A stretch of DNA of 53,622 bases from Bacteroidales bacterium (lineage in GTDB: Bacteria; Bacteroidota; Bacteroidia; Bacteroidales; UBA12077). A program made the position numbers and the translations under genes. Positions 47,098 to 53,622 of this stretch are shown here, piece by piece (position 1 is the first letter of the stretch; the number at the start of each line of letters is the position of its first letter). The stretch spans positions 1 to 53,622 of the forward strand of contig JANQHE010000042.1 of NCBI GenBank assembly GCA_028282785.1, in the 5' to 3' direction. The notes beneath the pieces were generated by a model that was given only the letters and a program-made list of their open reading frames with translations, did no database searches and was not told where the DNA came from.

Positions 47098-48273
47098 ATG
47101 AATCCGTTACAAATAGGAAATTTAAAAGTTAATTTGCCGATTATACAAGGAGGCATGGGTGTGGCAATATCATTATCGGGACTTGCTTCGGCTGTTGCAA
47201 ATGCAGGAGGGATAGGAGTGATTTCAGCAGTGGCTATAGGAATGACAGAACCTGATTATATGAAAAACTATCGTGAAGCAAATAAAAGAGCCTTGAGAAA
47301 GGAGATTAGGAAAGCGAGAGAATTAACAAATGGAATATTAGGTATTAATCTAATGGTGGCAGTTACAGATTATGAAGAATTATTTACTGTGGCTTTAGAG
47401 GAAAAAATAGATGTAATTATTTTAGGTGCAGGCTTGCCCTTAAAATTACCACAATATGTTTTTGAAAAAGGAATAGAAAATATACATACGAAGTTTATTC
47501 CAAAGGTATCATCGGCAAAAGCTGCAAAAGTGATTTTTTCCTATTGGGCAAAGAACTTTAATTATGTTCCCGATGCTGTTGTCGTTGAAGGCCCAATGGC
47601 CGGAGGACACCTTGGATTTAAAAAAGAAGATCTGGAAGGAGAGATGGTTCCTTTATCTGTATTGGTTAAAGAAACTGTTGAGGAAATAAATTATTTCGAG
47701 AATGAATTCAATAAAGAAATTCCTGTAATTGCGGGTGGCGGAATTTATTCGGGCAAAGATATTTACGAAATAATGCAAAAAGGAGCCAAGGGTGTTAAAA
47801 TGGGAACCAGGTTTGTTCCTACAAACGAATGCGATGCTTCTGGCAAGTTTAAAGAAACTTATATAAATTGTAAAAAAGATGATATTACTATTTTAAAAAG
47901 TCCTGTTGGATTGCCGGGCCGTGCGATTAGCAATGGGTTTGTTGAGAAAATCAGTTCCGGCAAAACAGAACCCTTTAAATGTTACTGGAAATGTCTGAAA
48001 TCATGCGATTCTAAGAATGTACCGTATTGTATTGCACAAGCACTTTATAATGCCGCAAACGGGGATATGGAGAACGGATTTGCTTTTGCAGGTTCCAAGG
48101 CTTATTTAACCAAAAGTATTCAGCCGGTTAAGCAAGTTGTTTTGGATATAAAAATTGAATATTATAAAGCCAAATTTAGAAAATATCTAAAAAATATTCT
48201 TAATGAAAGAATTATACCGGAACGGATACAAATTCCCAAGGTTATACCTTCTATAAAGTTAAAAACTATATAA
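47098..48273 (+). CDS. Nitronate monooxygenase / FabK-like flavoprotein
   Basis: This 391-residue TIM-barrel flavoprotein of the 2-nitropropane dioxygenase family has LPIIQGGMGVAISLSGLASAVANAGGIGVISAVAIG at the N-terminus (FMN site), DAVVVEGPMAGGHLGF (catalytic-histidine GGH), IPVIAGGGIYSGKDIYEIMQKGAKGVKMGTRF and a C-terminal segment with CYWKCLKSCDSKNVPYCIAQALYNAANGD, seen in longer Bacteroidota members. It may detoxify nitronates or act as enoyl-ACP reductase; sequence alone does not decide. Confidence 0.88.
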   Translation: MNPLQIGNLKVNLPIIQGGMGVAISLSGLASAVANAGGIGVISAVAIGMTEPDYMKNYREANKRALRKEIRKARELTNGILGINLMVAVTDYEELFTVALEEKIDVIILGAGLPLKLPQYVFEKGIENIHTKFIPKVSSAKAAKVIFSYWAKNFNYVPDAVVVEGPMAGGHLGFKKEDLEGEMVPLSVLVKETVEEINYFENEFNKEIPVIAGGGIYSGKDIYEIMQKGAKGVKMGTRFVPTNECDASGKFKETYINCKKDDITILKSPVGLPGRAISNGFVEKISSGKTEPFKCYWKCLKSCDSKNVPYCIAQALYNAANGDMENGFAFAGSKAYLTKSIQPVKQVVLDIKIEYYKAKFRKYLKNILNERIIPERIQIPKVIPSIKLKTI

Positions 48274-48594
48274 ATTATACGCATAAGTTAATTACAAAAC
48301 TTAAATTATTTTTCCGTAAGTAGATGCGTATAAGATTAACAACCGATAGGCATCAGTTAAGGAATTTACAGGCATAAGTTGACAAACTTATGAGCATAGC
48401 ATTTTAAAAATGTAGTTATGTTTTTGATAAACTGCAATGTTTCTTTTAAAATAACACCTGTGTTGTTTGATAAAACACATAACATTAAAAATAGAGACGT
48501 GCAGATAAAAAACTAACTTTATTGATGTTATAAAAGAAGTATATGTAAGATTTTGAAATAATCTGTATTCCAAAACAGCTTGTGATTAGAAGGA
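48274..48594. other. Intergenic region with inverted repeat, no gene seen
   Basis: This 321-bp gap contains CATAAGTT (48373-48380) and AACTTATG (48385-48392) as a perfect inverted repeat, and a related ACGCATAAGTTAATT near 48279. A minus-strand open frame of 61 codons at 48388-48573 has no coding character. No terminator with T-run was identified. Confidence 0.4.
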
Positions 48595-48900
48595 TTAATC
48601 GATTACCTTAATTGATTTAACTTCTAAATACTCCGGACCACCTTCAATAGGATAACCTTCAATTAAGTTACCTTTTATTTCTACATATACATCATTATAC
48701 ACTATTAGGTCAATTGAGTTGCTTGTTAGAGAATATAAGACTTCACCTGTACTTGTTTTTAATGTATGTGTGCCATACTGATAATAACTTGTTTCCGTCT
48801 CAATTATAAAACCATCGGAAACAATCATATATTCATCATTTTTATCACAAGAAATGCCTATAAAAATTACTAGGATAAATAGAAACAATATTTTTTTCAT
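48595..48900 (-). CDS. Small lipoprotein, hypothetical
   Basis: This 101-residue protein has a lipoprotein signal with IGISC at residues 14-18, so it is probably lipid-anchored. The mature part is a small beta-rich domain (FIIETETSYYQYGTHTLKTSTGEVLYSLTSNSIDLIVYNDVYVEIKGNLIEGYPI...LEVKSIKVID) resembling OB-like or DUF small domains. It has no recognised family. It stands alone on the minus strand between two gaps. Confidence 0.7.
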   Translation of the reverse strand: MKKILFLFILVIFIGISCDKNDEYMIVSDGFIIETETSYYQYGTHTLKTSTGEVLYSLTSNSIDLIVYNDVYVEIKGNLIEGYPIEGGPEYLEVKSIKVID

Positions 48901-49050
48901 ATTACAATATCTATATTTTTAATTGTAAGATGAAGTTTATAGTATATTGGATGCGTAATTAAAAGAATTATATTCACAGGACTTTTAAGATATAAGTAAA
49001 TTATGCTTAAATTCCTTACGATCGAAAGTTGGTAACATTATTTTATTCTT

Positions 49051-49680
49051 TCATCGATTGTATTTATCATGCAATCCTTCTCCATTGAGAATCTTAGGCA
49101 CACATTTTTCGATTCTTGTTATCCGCGTTTTTGATTGTTTTGGTTGCGAAAAATAAAGAATATATCCTCTTTGTCGCCCTGGTGTTAATTCTTCGAACGC
49201 TGTCTTGAAAAAAGGGTCTTCATCTAATTTTTGCGTTAATTCATCGGGAATGGGTTCCGGATTCTTTTTGAATTTTACTTTTAAGCCGGCTCTTTCCACC
49301 TCAATAGCCTCAAAAATATATGCTTTTAAAATGGATTCCTTTTCAATAATTTCCTGAAAATGAGTAAATTTAATATAACGCGCTGCTTGAGAATTCTCTC
49401 CCGGTTTAACCAGAATACGATTGGTATCACTTAATAATGAACCTTTAAAAAAACTAATTGCACAAAATTCTTTAAATGCACTTACAATTAAAATGTTTTC
49501 ATTTTGATATGTGTAGCATGGTACACCCCATTTAAGTTCTTCGTTTAATCCACAATCAAGTACAATTGACCTTAACTTTTTTAATTCTTCGGGCCATTTA
49601 TGAACTTTACAGCCGGATGTACCACCAAGCGGACAGCGCCCGCAACCTTCGGTTAAGTATTTGTCAATTTTGGGATTCAT
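49051..49680 (-). CDS. YdeI/OmdA-like protein with N-terminal DUF1801-type domain
   Basis: This 209-residue cytoplasmic protein begins with a cysteine cluster, EGCGRCPLGGTSGCKVHKW (three Cys), then a DUF1801-like domain (LRSIVLDCGLNEELKWGVPCYTYQNENILIVSAFKEFCAISFFKGSLL). The C-terminal part (IPDELTQKLDEDPFFKTAFEELTPGRQRGYILYFSQPKQSKTRITRIEKCVPKILNGEGL) is the YdeI/OmpD-associated helical domain, linked in Salmonella to antimicrobial-peptide stress. The function is unknown here. The Cys cluster is common in homologues, as I recall, and could bind a metal. Confidence 0.87.
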   Translation of the reverse strand: MNPKIDKYLTEGCGRCPLGGTSGCKVHKWPEELKKLRSIVLDCGLNEELKWGVPCYTYQNENILIVSAFKEFCAISFFKGSLLSDTNRILVKPGENSQAARYIKFTHFQEIIEKESILKAYIFEAIEVERAGLKVKFKKNPEPIPDELTQKLDEDPFFKTAFEELTPGRQRGYILYFSQPKQSKTRITRIEKCVPKILNGEGLHDKYNR

Positions 49681-49704
49681 CTATTAATATATCTAATATA
49701 AACT

Positions 49705-50319
49705 TCAATATTCTTTACCGCCCTTTACAAGAAGCCAAATCGAAAATGACATTTCCCCAATAATACTTGGAATTGCAACAAATACTAAAAATATGGAACT
49801 GTAGGTTTCATAATTTGGTAGCACGAAATGGGCAGCCGTATCTATCATGTACATAATGCCTGCAATAATGAGAAAGAAACTAATCAATTTTGGTTTAACG
49901 ATTATTTTACCTAAAAGAATAAGGTGAATTCCAAAGAAGAATAGCCCAATAAGCCAAATAATATTGAAAATATTAGCTTGTTTTAAGATTTCTTCGCTTG
50001 TGGTTGATACCAGGGCTAAAGGAAGTGCAAATATTGCAACTCCCATAATGACTGCGTGCATTAACCTAAAGTAAGTACTTAAACGGGATAAGATGTGATT
50101 TTTATATAATTCATAAAGTGCCCAGGCAACAACAACGTCAAAAACTACGGTGATTATAAATGCCAATATTCCGTATCTTACGGTCATATGGTTTTGTTGG
50201 ATAGTTTCTAGCGGATTATTGAAAATAGATTCAAGCACAAAAAAATTAGCAAATATTGCGGCAAAGAAAATTATAAGGTAACTAAAGCCTGCAATTAAGG
50301 ATAAAGTTCTATCTTTCAT
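49705..50319 (-). CDS. DUF4386 integral membrane protein
   Basis: This 204-residue protein has about six transmembrane helices and starts MKDRTLSLIAGFSYLIIFFAAIFANF, the usual start of DUF4386 proteins. Later segments include ILAFIITVVFDVVVAWALYELYK and a C-terminal SIIGEMSFSIWLLVKGGK. The ATG at 50319 is chosen; the in-frame extension up to 50598 has low-complexity sequence with Cys and Arg unlike the family and is treated as non-coding. Function is unknown. It ends 24 bp before the YdeI-like gene on the same strand and may be in the same operon. Confidence 0.85.
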   Translation of the reverse strand: MKDRTLSLIAGFSYLIIFFAAIFANFFVLESIFNNPLETIQQNHMTVRYGILAFIITVVFDVVVAWALYELYKNHILSRLSTYFRLMHAVIMGVAIFALPLALVSTTSEEILKQANIFNIIWLIGLFFFGIHLILLGKIIVKPKLISFFLIIAGIMYMIDTAAHFVLPNYETYSSIFLVFVAIPSIIGEMSFSIWLLVKGGKEY

Positions 50320-50558
50320 AGGTTTGGTTTTTTGTTGATTTAATGATTTCCAGTTTTTAGGTAAAAACAGTCCGGATAAGATAATGTTCAACAATCTATG
50401 ATTGTAAATAAGACATTGACTATAAAAGAAACAAGAATATTTATATCTAATAACCTGTAAACTTTTTTCAGAACGAGTTACTTCCCGATAAATTCTCTTA
50501 ATTCTTTTTTTAGGTGGTTCAGGGAATTTCAATACTACAAAAAACATAGGCATAAAAA

Positions 50559-50575
50559 CCGGATTGCAAATCCGG
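50559..50575 (-). terminator. Rho-independent terminator of the small membrane protein gene
   Basis: CCGGATT and AATCCGG pair with a GCA loop. On the minus strand GGTTTTTA follows the stem. It lies 38 bp after the stop of the gene at 50613. The stretch 50320-50612 otherwise holds only this hairpin and a GGGTTTTACCC-like repeat. Confidence 0.65.
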
Positions 50576-50612
50576 CTTAACAGGGTAAAACCCCGCATAG
50601 AATTTGAACGTG

Positions 50613-50951
50613 TTATGCATTGTATTTTTTTGATAATTCCTTATATGTCTGCCAACATAAGAAGATAATTATACCTGTCTCAGCGCTAAAAAATGTGATA
50701 ATAGCTATTAACCAATCTATCAGACCCTTATTTTTCGAGTCAACAAGAATAAAGACAGTCAGAATGAGATTTATAAAAAATGTTACTGTTATCATTATTG
50801 ACTGAAGTGTCTTATATGTATGCTCCAACATGTCAGGATTAGGATGCATTGTATAATAAAGGTTTATTCCATAAGATTGTATGAAACGAACAATTACAGT
50901 ATAAATTAATAGAAATATTACATACTTTGTAATTAACTTTTTAATTCTCAT
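50613..50951 (-). CDS. Small integral membrane protein, hypothetical
   Basis: This 112-residue protein has about three transmembrane helices (residues 8-25, 50-66 and 75-98: YVIFLLIYTVIVRFIQSY, ITVTFFINLILTVFILV, WLIAIITFFSAETGIIIFLCW), with KKYNA at the C-terminus. I do not recognise a family. It starts 10 bp after the stop of the upstream lipoprotein gene, so the two form one transcript. A terminator follows. Confidence 0.7.
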   Translation of the reverse strand: MRIKKLITKYVIFLLIYTVIVRFIQSYGINLYYTMHPNPDMLEHTYKTLQSIMITVTFFINLILTVFILVDSKNKGLIDWLIAIITFFSAETGIIIFLCWQTYKELSKKYNA

Positions 50952-50961
50952 AATTTAAAGT

Positions 50962-51570
50962 TTACCAAATTATTAACCAATATTTTATTGTTTGCTTATT
51001 ATTATCAATTGCTAAGCCTTTTGAATAACCATTCTTTAGTCCAGCTGGCATAGATTCTCTTGGTTTCAACTCATCTGAATCCACAAATATTCCAGATTCA
51101 TAATCCAATATAACCAGTTCAATATTTAATTTTCTTTCAGATACTTCTTCACCATCATAATTATACAATGCATTCTGTGAAACTGGAACTAGTTCATTAC
51201 AATGAATACTGTCATGTTGTGAATCAGCTATCTCACCTATGGTTTCAACAATAACAAAACAACTATCATTGGAGTTACCAACATACTTAGCGTTTTTTAT
51301 AAATGATTCTCTAATTTCTTGAAATTTTCTCTGTGGATACAATAATGTTAAACTAATTTGAGCGTATTGTTCATACTCAGTGATGTGTCTCGGAGGTGCC
51401 CAACTGTGATTAATTAGATTGTTTGGTAACTTATTAGGAATATGATCAACTAAAGATTGCTCAAAAGAGTTGTAACATTCAATATAACGCACTTGATTTT
51501 TGGGGTCAATTATATTCAAACATGAACTAACCAAAAAGACAATAAATAAAAGAAAAATAAGCTGTTTCAT
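50962..51570 (-). CDS. Lipoprotein, hypothetical
   Basis: This 202-residue protein has a lipobox (FLVSSCLN), so it is lipid-anchored. No family is recognised. The mature part has a beta-rich body with SDELKPRESMPAGLKNGYSKGLAIDNN and ends KYWLIIW. It is followed 10 bp downstream by the small membrane protein gene, and its ATG lies 16 bp from a degenerate copy of the repeat module found beside the Fic gene, which suggests it is one of several cassette-like units. Confidence 0.65.
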   Translation of the reverse strand: MKQLIFLLFIVFLVSSCLNIIDPKNQVRYIECYNSFEQSLVDHIPNKLPNNLINHSWAPPRHITEYEQYAQISLTLLYPQRKFQEIRESFIKNAKYVGNSNDSCFVIVETIGEIADSQHDSIHCNELVPVSQNALYNYDGEEVSERKLNIELVILDYESGIFVDSDELKPRESMPAGLKNGYSKGLAIDNNKQTIKYWLIIW

Positions 51571-51586
51571 ACAAAAAAATTTACCT

Positions 51587-51660
51587 GTAACGGTCCTTGG
51601 GTATGAAGCTGTACGGGAGTTTTCCGTAGTTCAGTGTTCCCCGTAACCGAAAGCTAAAGA
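51587..51660. repeat. Degenerate copy of the Fic-flanking repeat module
   Basis: GTAACGG, then TATG, then CGGGA recur in the same order as in the module at 53176, with altered spacing. It lies 16 bp upstream of the lipoprotein gene start on the minus strand. The match is only partial. Confidence 0.35.
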
Positions 51661-51669
51661 TAACAAAAA

Positions 51670-51709
51670 CCTGCCTGACTGCCTAATGGCAGTTAAACCG
51701 ACAGGCAGG
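51670..51709. repeat. TGCCTG-type palindromic repeat, copy 3
   Basis: CCTGCCTG (51670-51677) and CAGGCAGG (51702-51709) form the outer stem. An inner hairpin ACTGCC/GGCAGT lies inside. It is the most elaborate of the three TGCCTG palindromes. Confidence 0.6.
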
Positions 51710-51829
51710 TTGTCAGACTGAGATGTAGTTTCCAACTTACAAAAGCTATCAAACTGTTAAGAATGACTTTAGATTTACGAACTTGAAAAGATGAAAAGCA
51801 GTTTACCTTTTCTGAAAAGGGCGCATGTT

Positions 51830-51967
51830 GGTAACGTTGAGTTTATGCGTAGTGGCGGATTTCGGAGCTCTTCGCTATCAAACTGAGATAGTGTTGATGT
51901 GAACTACAAACCTTGATATTTAATAAAATCCCCGCCATTACATATGACACATTGTTACCGCCTGTGC
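51830..51967. repeat. Repeat module A at the 3' side of the Fic gene
   Basis: GGTAACG (51830), ATGCGTAGTGGCGGATT (51845), GTTAC (51954) and TGTGC (51963) appear in the same order and at nearly the same offsets (15, 124, 133) as in module B (15, 122, 131). Each module is about 135 bp with GGTAAC/GTTACC terminal inverted repeats. It ends 5 bp before the Fic stop. Confidence 0.65.
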
Positions 51968-51971
51968 TTGG

Positions 51972-53042
51972 TTATCTCTTTGTCAATAAGTCAAATAATT
52001 CTTCGTTAATATAATAATTTCCAGTTCCCAGTTTATTTTTTCGCAACATTTTATCATCCGCCAATTTGTTTAAATAATTTGCAGCTGTTAATCTCGAAAC
52101 TCCAATGTCATTTATCACAAACTCAATCTTTGTATACGGGTGTTTAAATAAATTATTCAGCAAGTCCTGACTGTAAAATTTATAATTGTCACGAAGTCGA
52201 TGTTTGTAGTCAAGCATCAGTTCTTTAATCTTGATAATTAAATCAATCGTTTCTCGTGCCGTATTTTCAACTCCTTTAATCATAAATAAAATCCAATCCT
52301 CCCATAAGTTTTCGTCTCGTACCTTTTGCAAATACCTATAATAATCAGGTTTATGTTTGATGATATAATTACTTAAATATAGAATTGGCAAAGTCTGTAA
52401 TTTTTCCAAAATCAGGTATAAAATATTTATTATCCTACCTGTTCTGCCATTTCCGTCGTAAAATGGGTGAATACTCTCAAACTGAAAGTGAATTATTGCC
52501 ATTTTTATCAAAGGGTCGCAATCTTGAATCTCCGAATCGTTAATATATCGCTCCAGATTTGCCATTAGTTTCATTATTTCCTCATAATTTTGTGGCGGAG
52601 TGTAAATTGTCTCTCCAGTTGCAGCATTTTTTAATGCAGTTCCGGGAAGTTTTCTAAATCCAGCTTTATTGTCCTCAAGTATTTCTTGAATTAGTAATAT
52701 ACTCTTATTTGTCAGTAATCCAGTCTTGGTAATTAATTCAAATCCTTTTTTTAGTGCTGAAATATAATTTTGAACCTCTTTGGCTTGCAACGATTTAAAG
52801 GCATCAAGATTTAATTCCGACTTATATAAATCATCATGTGTTGTGATTATGTTCTCAATTGCCGAACTATCTTTTGCTTCTTGCAATCCAAGCGTATTAA
52901 TCAAAATATTTTGGTTGGGGATTGTCGAAGCGATTCCTTTAAGCTCTGCTAATGCAGCATGAGCTGAAGGTAAAGCCTTTAAAACCTTCTTTGTTTCTAA
53001 ATCAACATTTAACGGTAATTCTGTTAATCCCCAAGTATCCAT
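51972..53042 (-). CDS. Fic-family AMP-transferase with N-terminal inhibitory helix and winged helix
   Basis: This 356-residue protein has an N-terminal Fic_N region, the inhibitory motif (S/T)xxxE(G/N) as SSAIEN (E63), and the catalytic core HPFYDGNGRTGR (H192-R203). The flap region lies about 140-150. It would transfer AMP or another nucleotide group to a target protein, with E63 blocking ATP binding until released (class II Fic). The C-terminus (about 280-356) is a winged-helix domain (YTKIEFVINDIGVSRLTAANYLNKLADDKML), so it may bind DNA and regulate its own promoter. It is bracketed by repeat modules A and B. Confidence 0.93.
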   Translation of the reverse strand: MDTWGLTELPLNVDLETKKVLKALPSAHAALAELKGIASTIPNQNILINTLGLQEAKDSSAIENIITTHDDLYKSELNLDAFKSLQAKEVQNYISALKKGFELITKTGLLTNKSILLIQEILEDNKAGFRKLPGTALKNAATGETIYTPPQNYEEIMKLMANLERYINDSEIQDCDPLIKMAIIHFQFESIHPFYDGNGRTGRIINILYLILEKLQTLPILYLSNYIIKHKPDYYRYLQKVRDENLWEDWILFMIKGVENTARETIDLIIKIKELMLDYKHRLRDNYKFYSQDLLNNLFKHPYTKIEFVINDIGVSRLTAANYLNKLADDKMLRKNKLGTGNYYINEELFDLLTKR

Positions 53043-53068
53043 TTGTATAATTTTTTAAAAAATCTATA

Positions 53069-53076
53069 CAAAGATA
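53069..53076 (-). promoter_or_regulatory. -7 promoter box of the Fic gene
   Basis: The minus strand reads TATCTTTG, matching TAnnTTTG, 27-34 bases before the start codon. The -33 region overlaps the palindrome at 53085-53111. Confidence 0.45.
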
Positions 53077-53084
53077 AAGTCTTT

Positions 53085-53111
53085 TGTAAAGAAAATGGAA
53101 ATTTCTTTACA
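53085..53111. promoter_or_regulatory. Palindromic operator candidate of the Fic gene
   Basis: TGTAAAGAAA (53085-53094) and TTTCTTTACA (53102-53111) form a perfect 10-bp inverted repeat with a 7-base spacer. It covers the region where the -33 element of the Fic promoter should lie, the usual place for a repressor site. The Fic winged helix is a candidate binder. Confidence 0.45.
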
Positions 53112-53172
53112 TTTAATTGACGACATGTATAAAAAAATCAAAAATCTATGCATAAGGCTCTCTGGTTGCATT

Positions 53173-53317
53173 GGCGGTAACGGCTCGAATATGCGTAGTG
53201 CGGGATTGCCGCCCTGTTTCACAGTCCCCTGTTGGAAAAAGATGAAGATAGTACAAAGTTTGCAGAACACCAAAACCCGTATGCTGTAAGACCCGATGTT
53301 ACACACTGTGCGCTGAT
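53173..53317. repeat. Repeat module B at the 5' side of the Fic gene
   Basis: GGTAACG (53176), ATGCGTAGTGCGGGATT (53191), GTTAC (53298) and TGTGC (53307) match module A in order and spacing. The left end GGCGGTAAC is the reverse complement of GTTACCGCC at 51954-51962, so the Fic gene is also flanked by inverted 9-mers. Confidence 0.65.
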
Positions 53318-53414
53318 GCCACCTTGCTTGTCAAGTTGGTGAGCACAAGCCATGAAAAACAAAAAAAAATAATATTAAGGTTGGGATTACTAATTGCCTG
53401 AAAGGCAAAATTGG

Positions 53415-53435
53415 TCCCGATAGATCGTATCGGGA
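53415..53435. repeat. TCCCGATA hairpin
   Basis: TCCCGATA and TATCGGGA form a perfect 8-bp stem with a GATCG loop. CCCGATA..TATCGGG hairpins are common in Bacteroidota intergenic DNA. It is not followed by a T-run. Confidence 0.5.
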
Positions 53436-53527
53436 AAGAGGGATTGAAAGAAAAGAAAATTTCTCCTAGTGAAGATGAATTATTGTGGTTTTTTTCTGAA
53501 ATCCCCCTTAGTCCCCCTTTTAAAAAA

Positions 53528-53622
53528 CTACTCTTTATACACATCTTTTTTGTTTAAAACATTTACTGCTAATTTGAAACCATCATATTTATCATAAAAT
53601 ATATCAAGTCCATTTTTAATTG
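53528..53622 (-). CDS. Partial minus-strand gene, C-terminal 30 residues
   Basis: A minus-strand frame enters from the right edge and ends at a TAG at 53528-53530, giving IKNGLDIFYDKYDGFKLAVN followed by VLNKKDVYKE. The composition looks coding, but the fragment is too short to identify. It would be the upstream neighbour of the Fic gene. Confidence 0.4.
   Translation of the reverse strand, partial: IKNGLDIFYDKYDGFKLAVNVLNKKDVYKE

Larger units (their letters stand above)
51571..51971. other. Repeat-rich gap between lipoprotein and Fic genes
   Basis: This 401-bp gap holds a degenerate module (51587-51660), a TGCCTG-type palindrome (51670-51709) and a full repeat module (51830-51967). No gene is seen. 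Confidence 0.5.
53043..53527. other. Gap upstream of the Fic gene with repeat module B, no gene seen
   Basis: This 485-bp region holds the Fic promoter and operator, repeat module B, a TCCCGATA hairpin and a C-rich CCCCCTTAGTCCCCC element near 53503-53518. Short open frames here on both strands have no coding character. Confidence 0.4.

Noticed and set aside
48388-48573. 61-codon minus-strand frame in the 48.3-48.6 kb gap
   Set aside because: It has no start signal, no recognisable domain, and it overlaps an inverted repeat.
50320-50598. N-terminal extension of the DUF4386 gene
   Set aside because: The extra 93 residues have no family match, are rich in Arg and Cys, and lie over a terminator of the upstream gene; the family N-terminus starts at 50319.
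51830-53317. Canonical integron attC sites around the Fic gene
   Set aside because: The ends GGTAAC/GTTACC do not match the RYYYAAC/GTTRRRY core and no integron integrase is visible, so they are reported only as repeat modules.
53064-53544. Short open frames on both strands near the right end
   Set aside because: They cross the repeat module and hairpins and have no coding features.

Overview
The window reads as a chromosomal segment of a low-GC Bacteroidota, probably a Bacteroidales or Marinilabiliales-like lineage. The evidence is a SusC-type TonB-dependent receptor with a carboxypeptidase-regulatory N-terminal domain, a subtilase carrying a type IX secretion sorting tail, LytTR two-component proteins with propeller sensors, TPR-containing histidine kinases, DUF4386 and YdeI proteins, weak Shine-Dalgarno sequences, and several -7 boxes of the Bacteroidota form TAnnTTTG. 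Use of ThiH rather than ThiO for thiazole synthesis points to an anaerobic or microaerophilic lifestyle. No tRNA, rRNA, CRISPR array, transposase or phage gene was seen.

Layout. 1-7.7 kb: a secreted leucine-rich-repeat protein cut by the window edge, a small membrane protein, an exported beta-solenoid protein with a strict 22-residue repeat, and a LytTR regulator with its propeller sensor kinase. 7.8-10.2 kb: a translationally coupled pair, a family 5 solute-binding lipoprotein and a BadF-type sugar kinase, possibly for cell-wall recycling. 10.5-20.5 kb: a thiamine locus with two TPP riboswitches on the minus strand. One precedes an outer-membrane receptor (uptake). The other precedes thiS-thiC-tenI-like-thiD-thiE-thiG-thiH-thiF (synthesis). 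20.7-27.5 kb: thioredoxin, CCA-adding enzyme, an exonuclease/endonuclease/phosphatase-fold protein, a lipoprotein with beta-helix features, a GNAT acetyltransferase and a TolC-family protein. 27.8-29.1 kb: an uncharacterised group made of a 42-residue membrane peptide, a 104-residue protein, and a trypsin-fold protein that keeps the serine motif but lacks the histidine and aspartate. 29.2-37.8 kb: a tight minus-strand run, subtilase, xseA, two TPR histidine kinases, xseB, so the exonuclease VII subunits are split by two sensor kinases. 37.9-41.8 kb: a YwqK-like protein, dnaK and panB. 42.0-45.4 kb: a PstI/BsuBI-type restriction-modification operon with a DUF4238 gene as third member, apparently inserted between panB and an rluA-type gene. 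46-48.3 kb: a membrane LytTR regulator and a nitronate-monooxygenase-like enzyme. 48.6-53.6 kb: small lipoproteins and membrane proteins and a Fic protein bracketed by two homologous repeat modules of about 130 bp, which gives the end of the window a cassette-like look.

Most likely places for something undescribed are the repeat modules around the Fic gene, the pseudo-protease group at 27.8-29.1 kb, the kinase pair between xseA and xseB, and the third gene of the restriction-modification operon. All functions are read from sequence patterns and family knowledge; no database search was possible.
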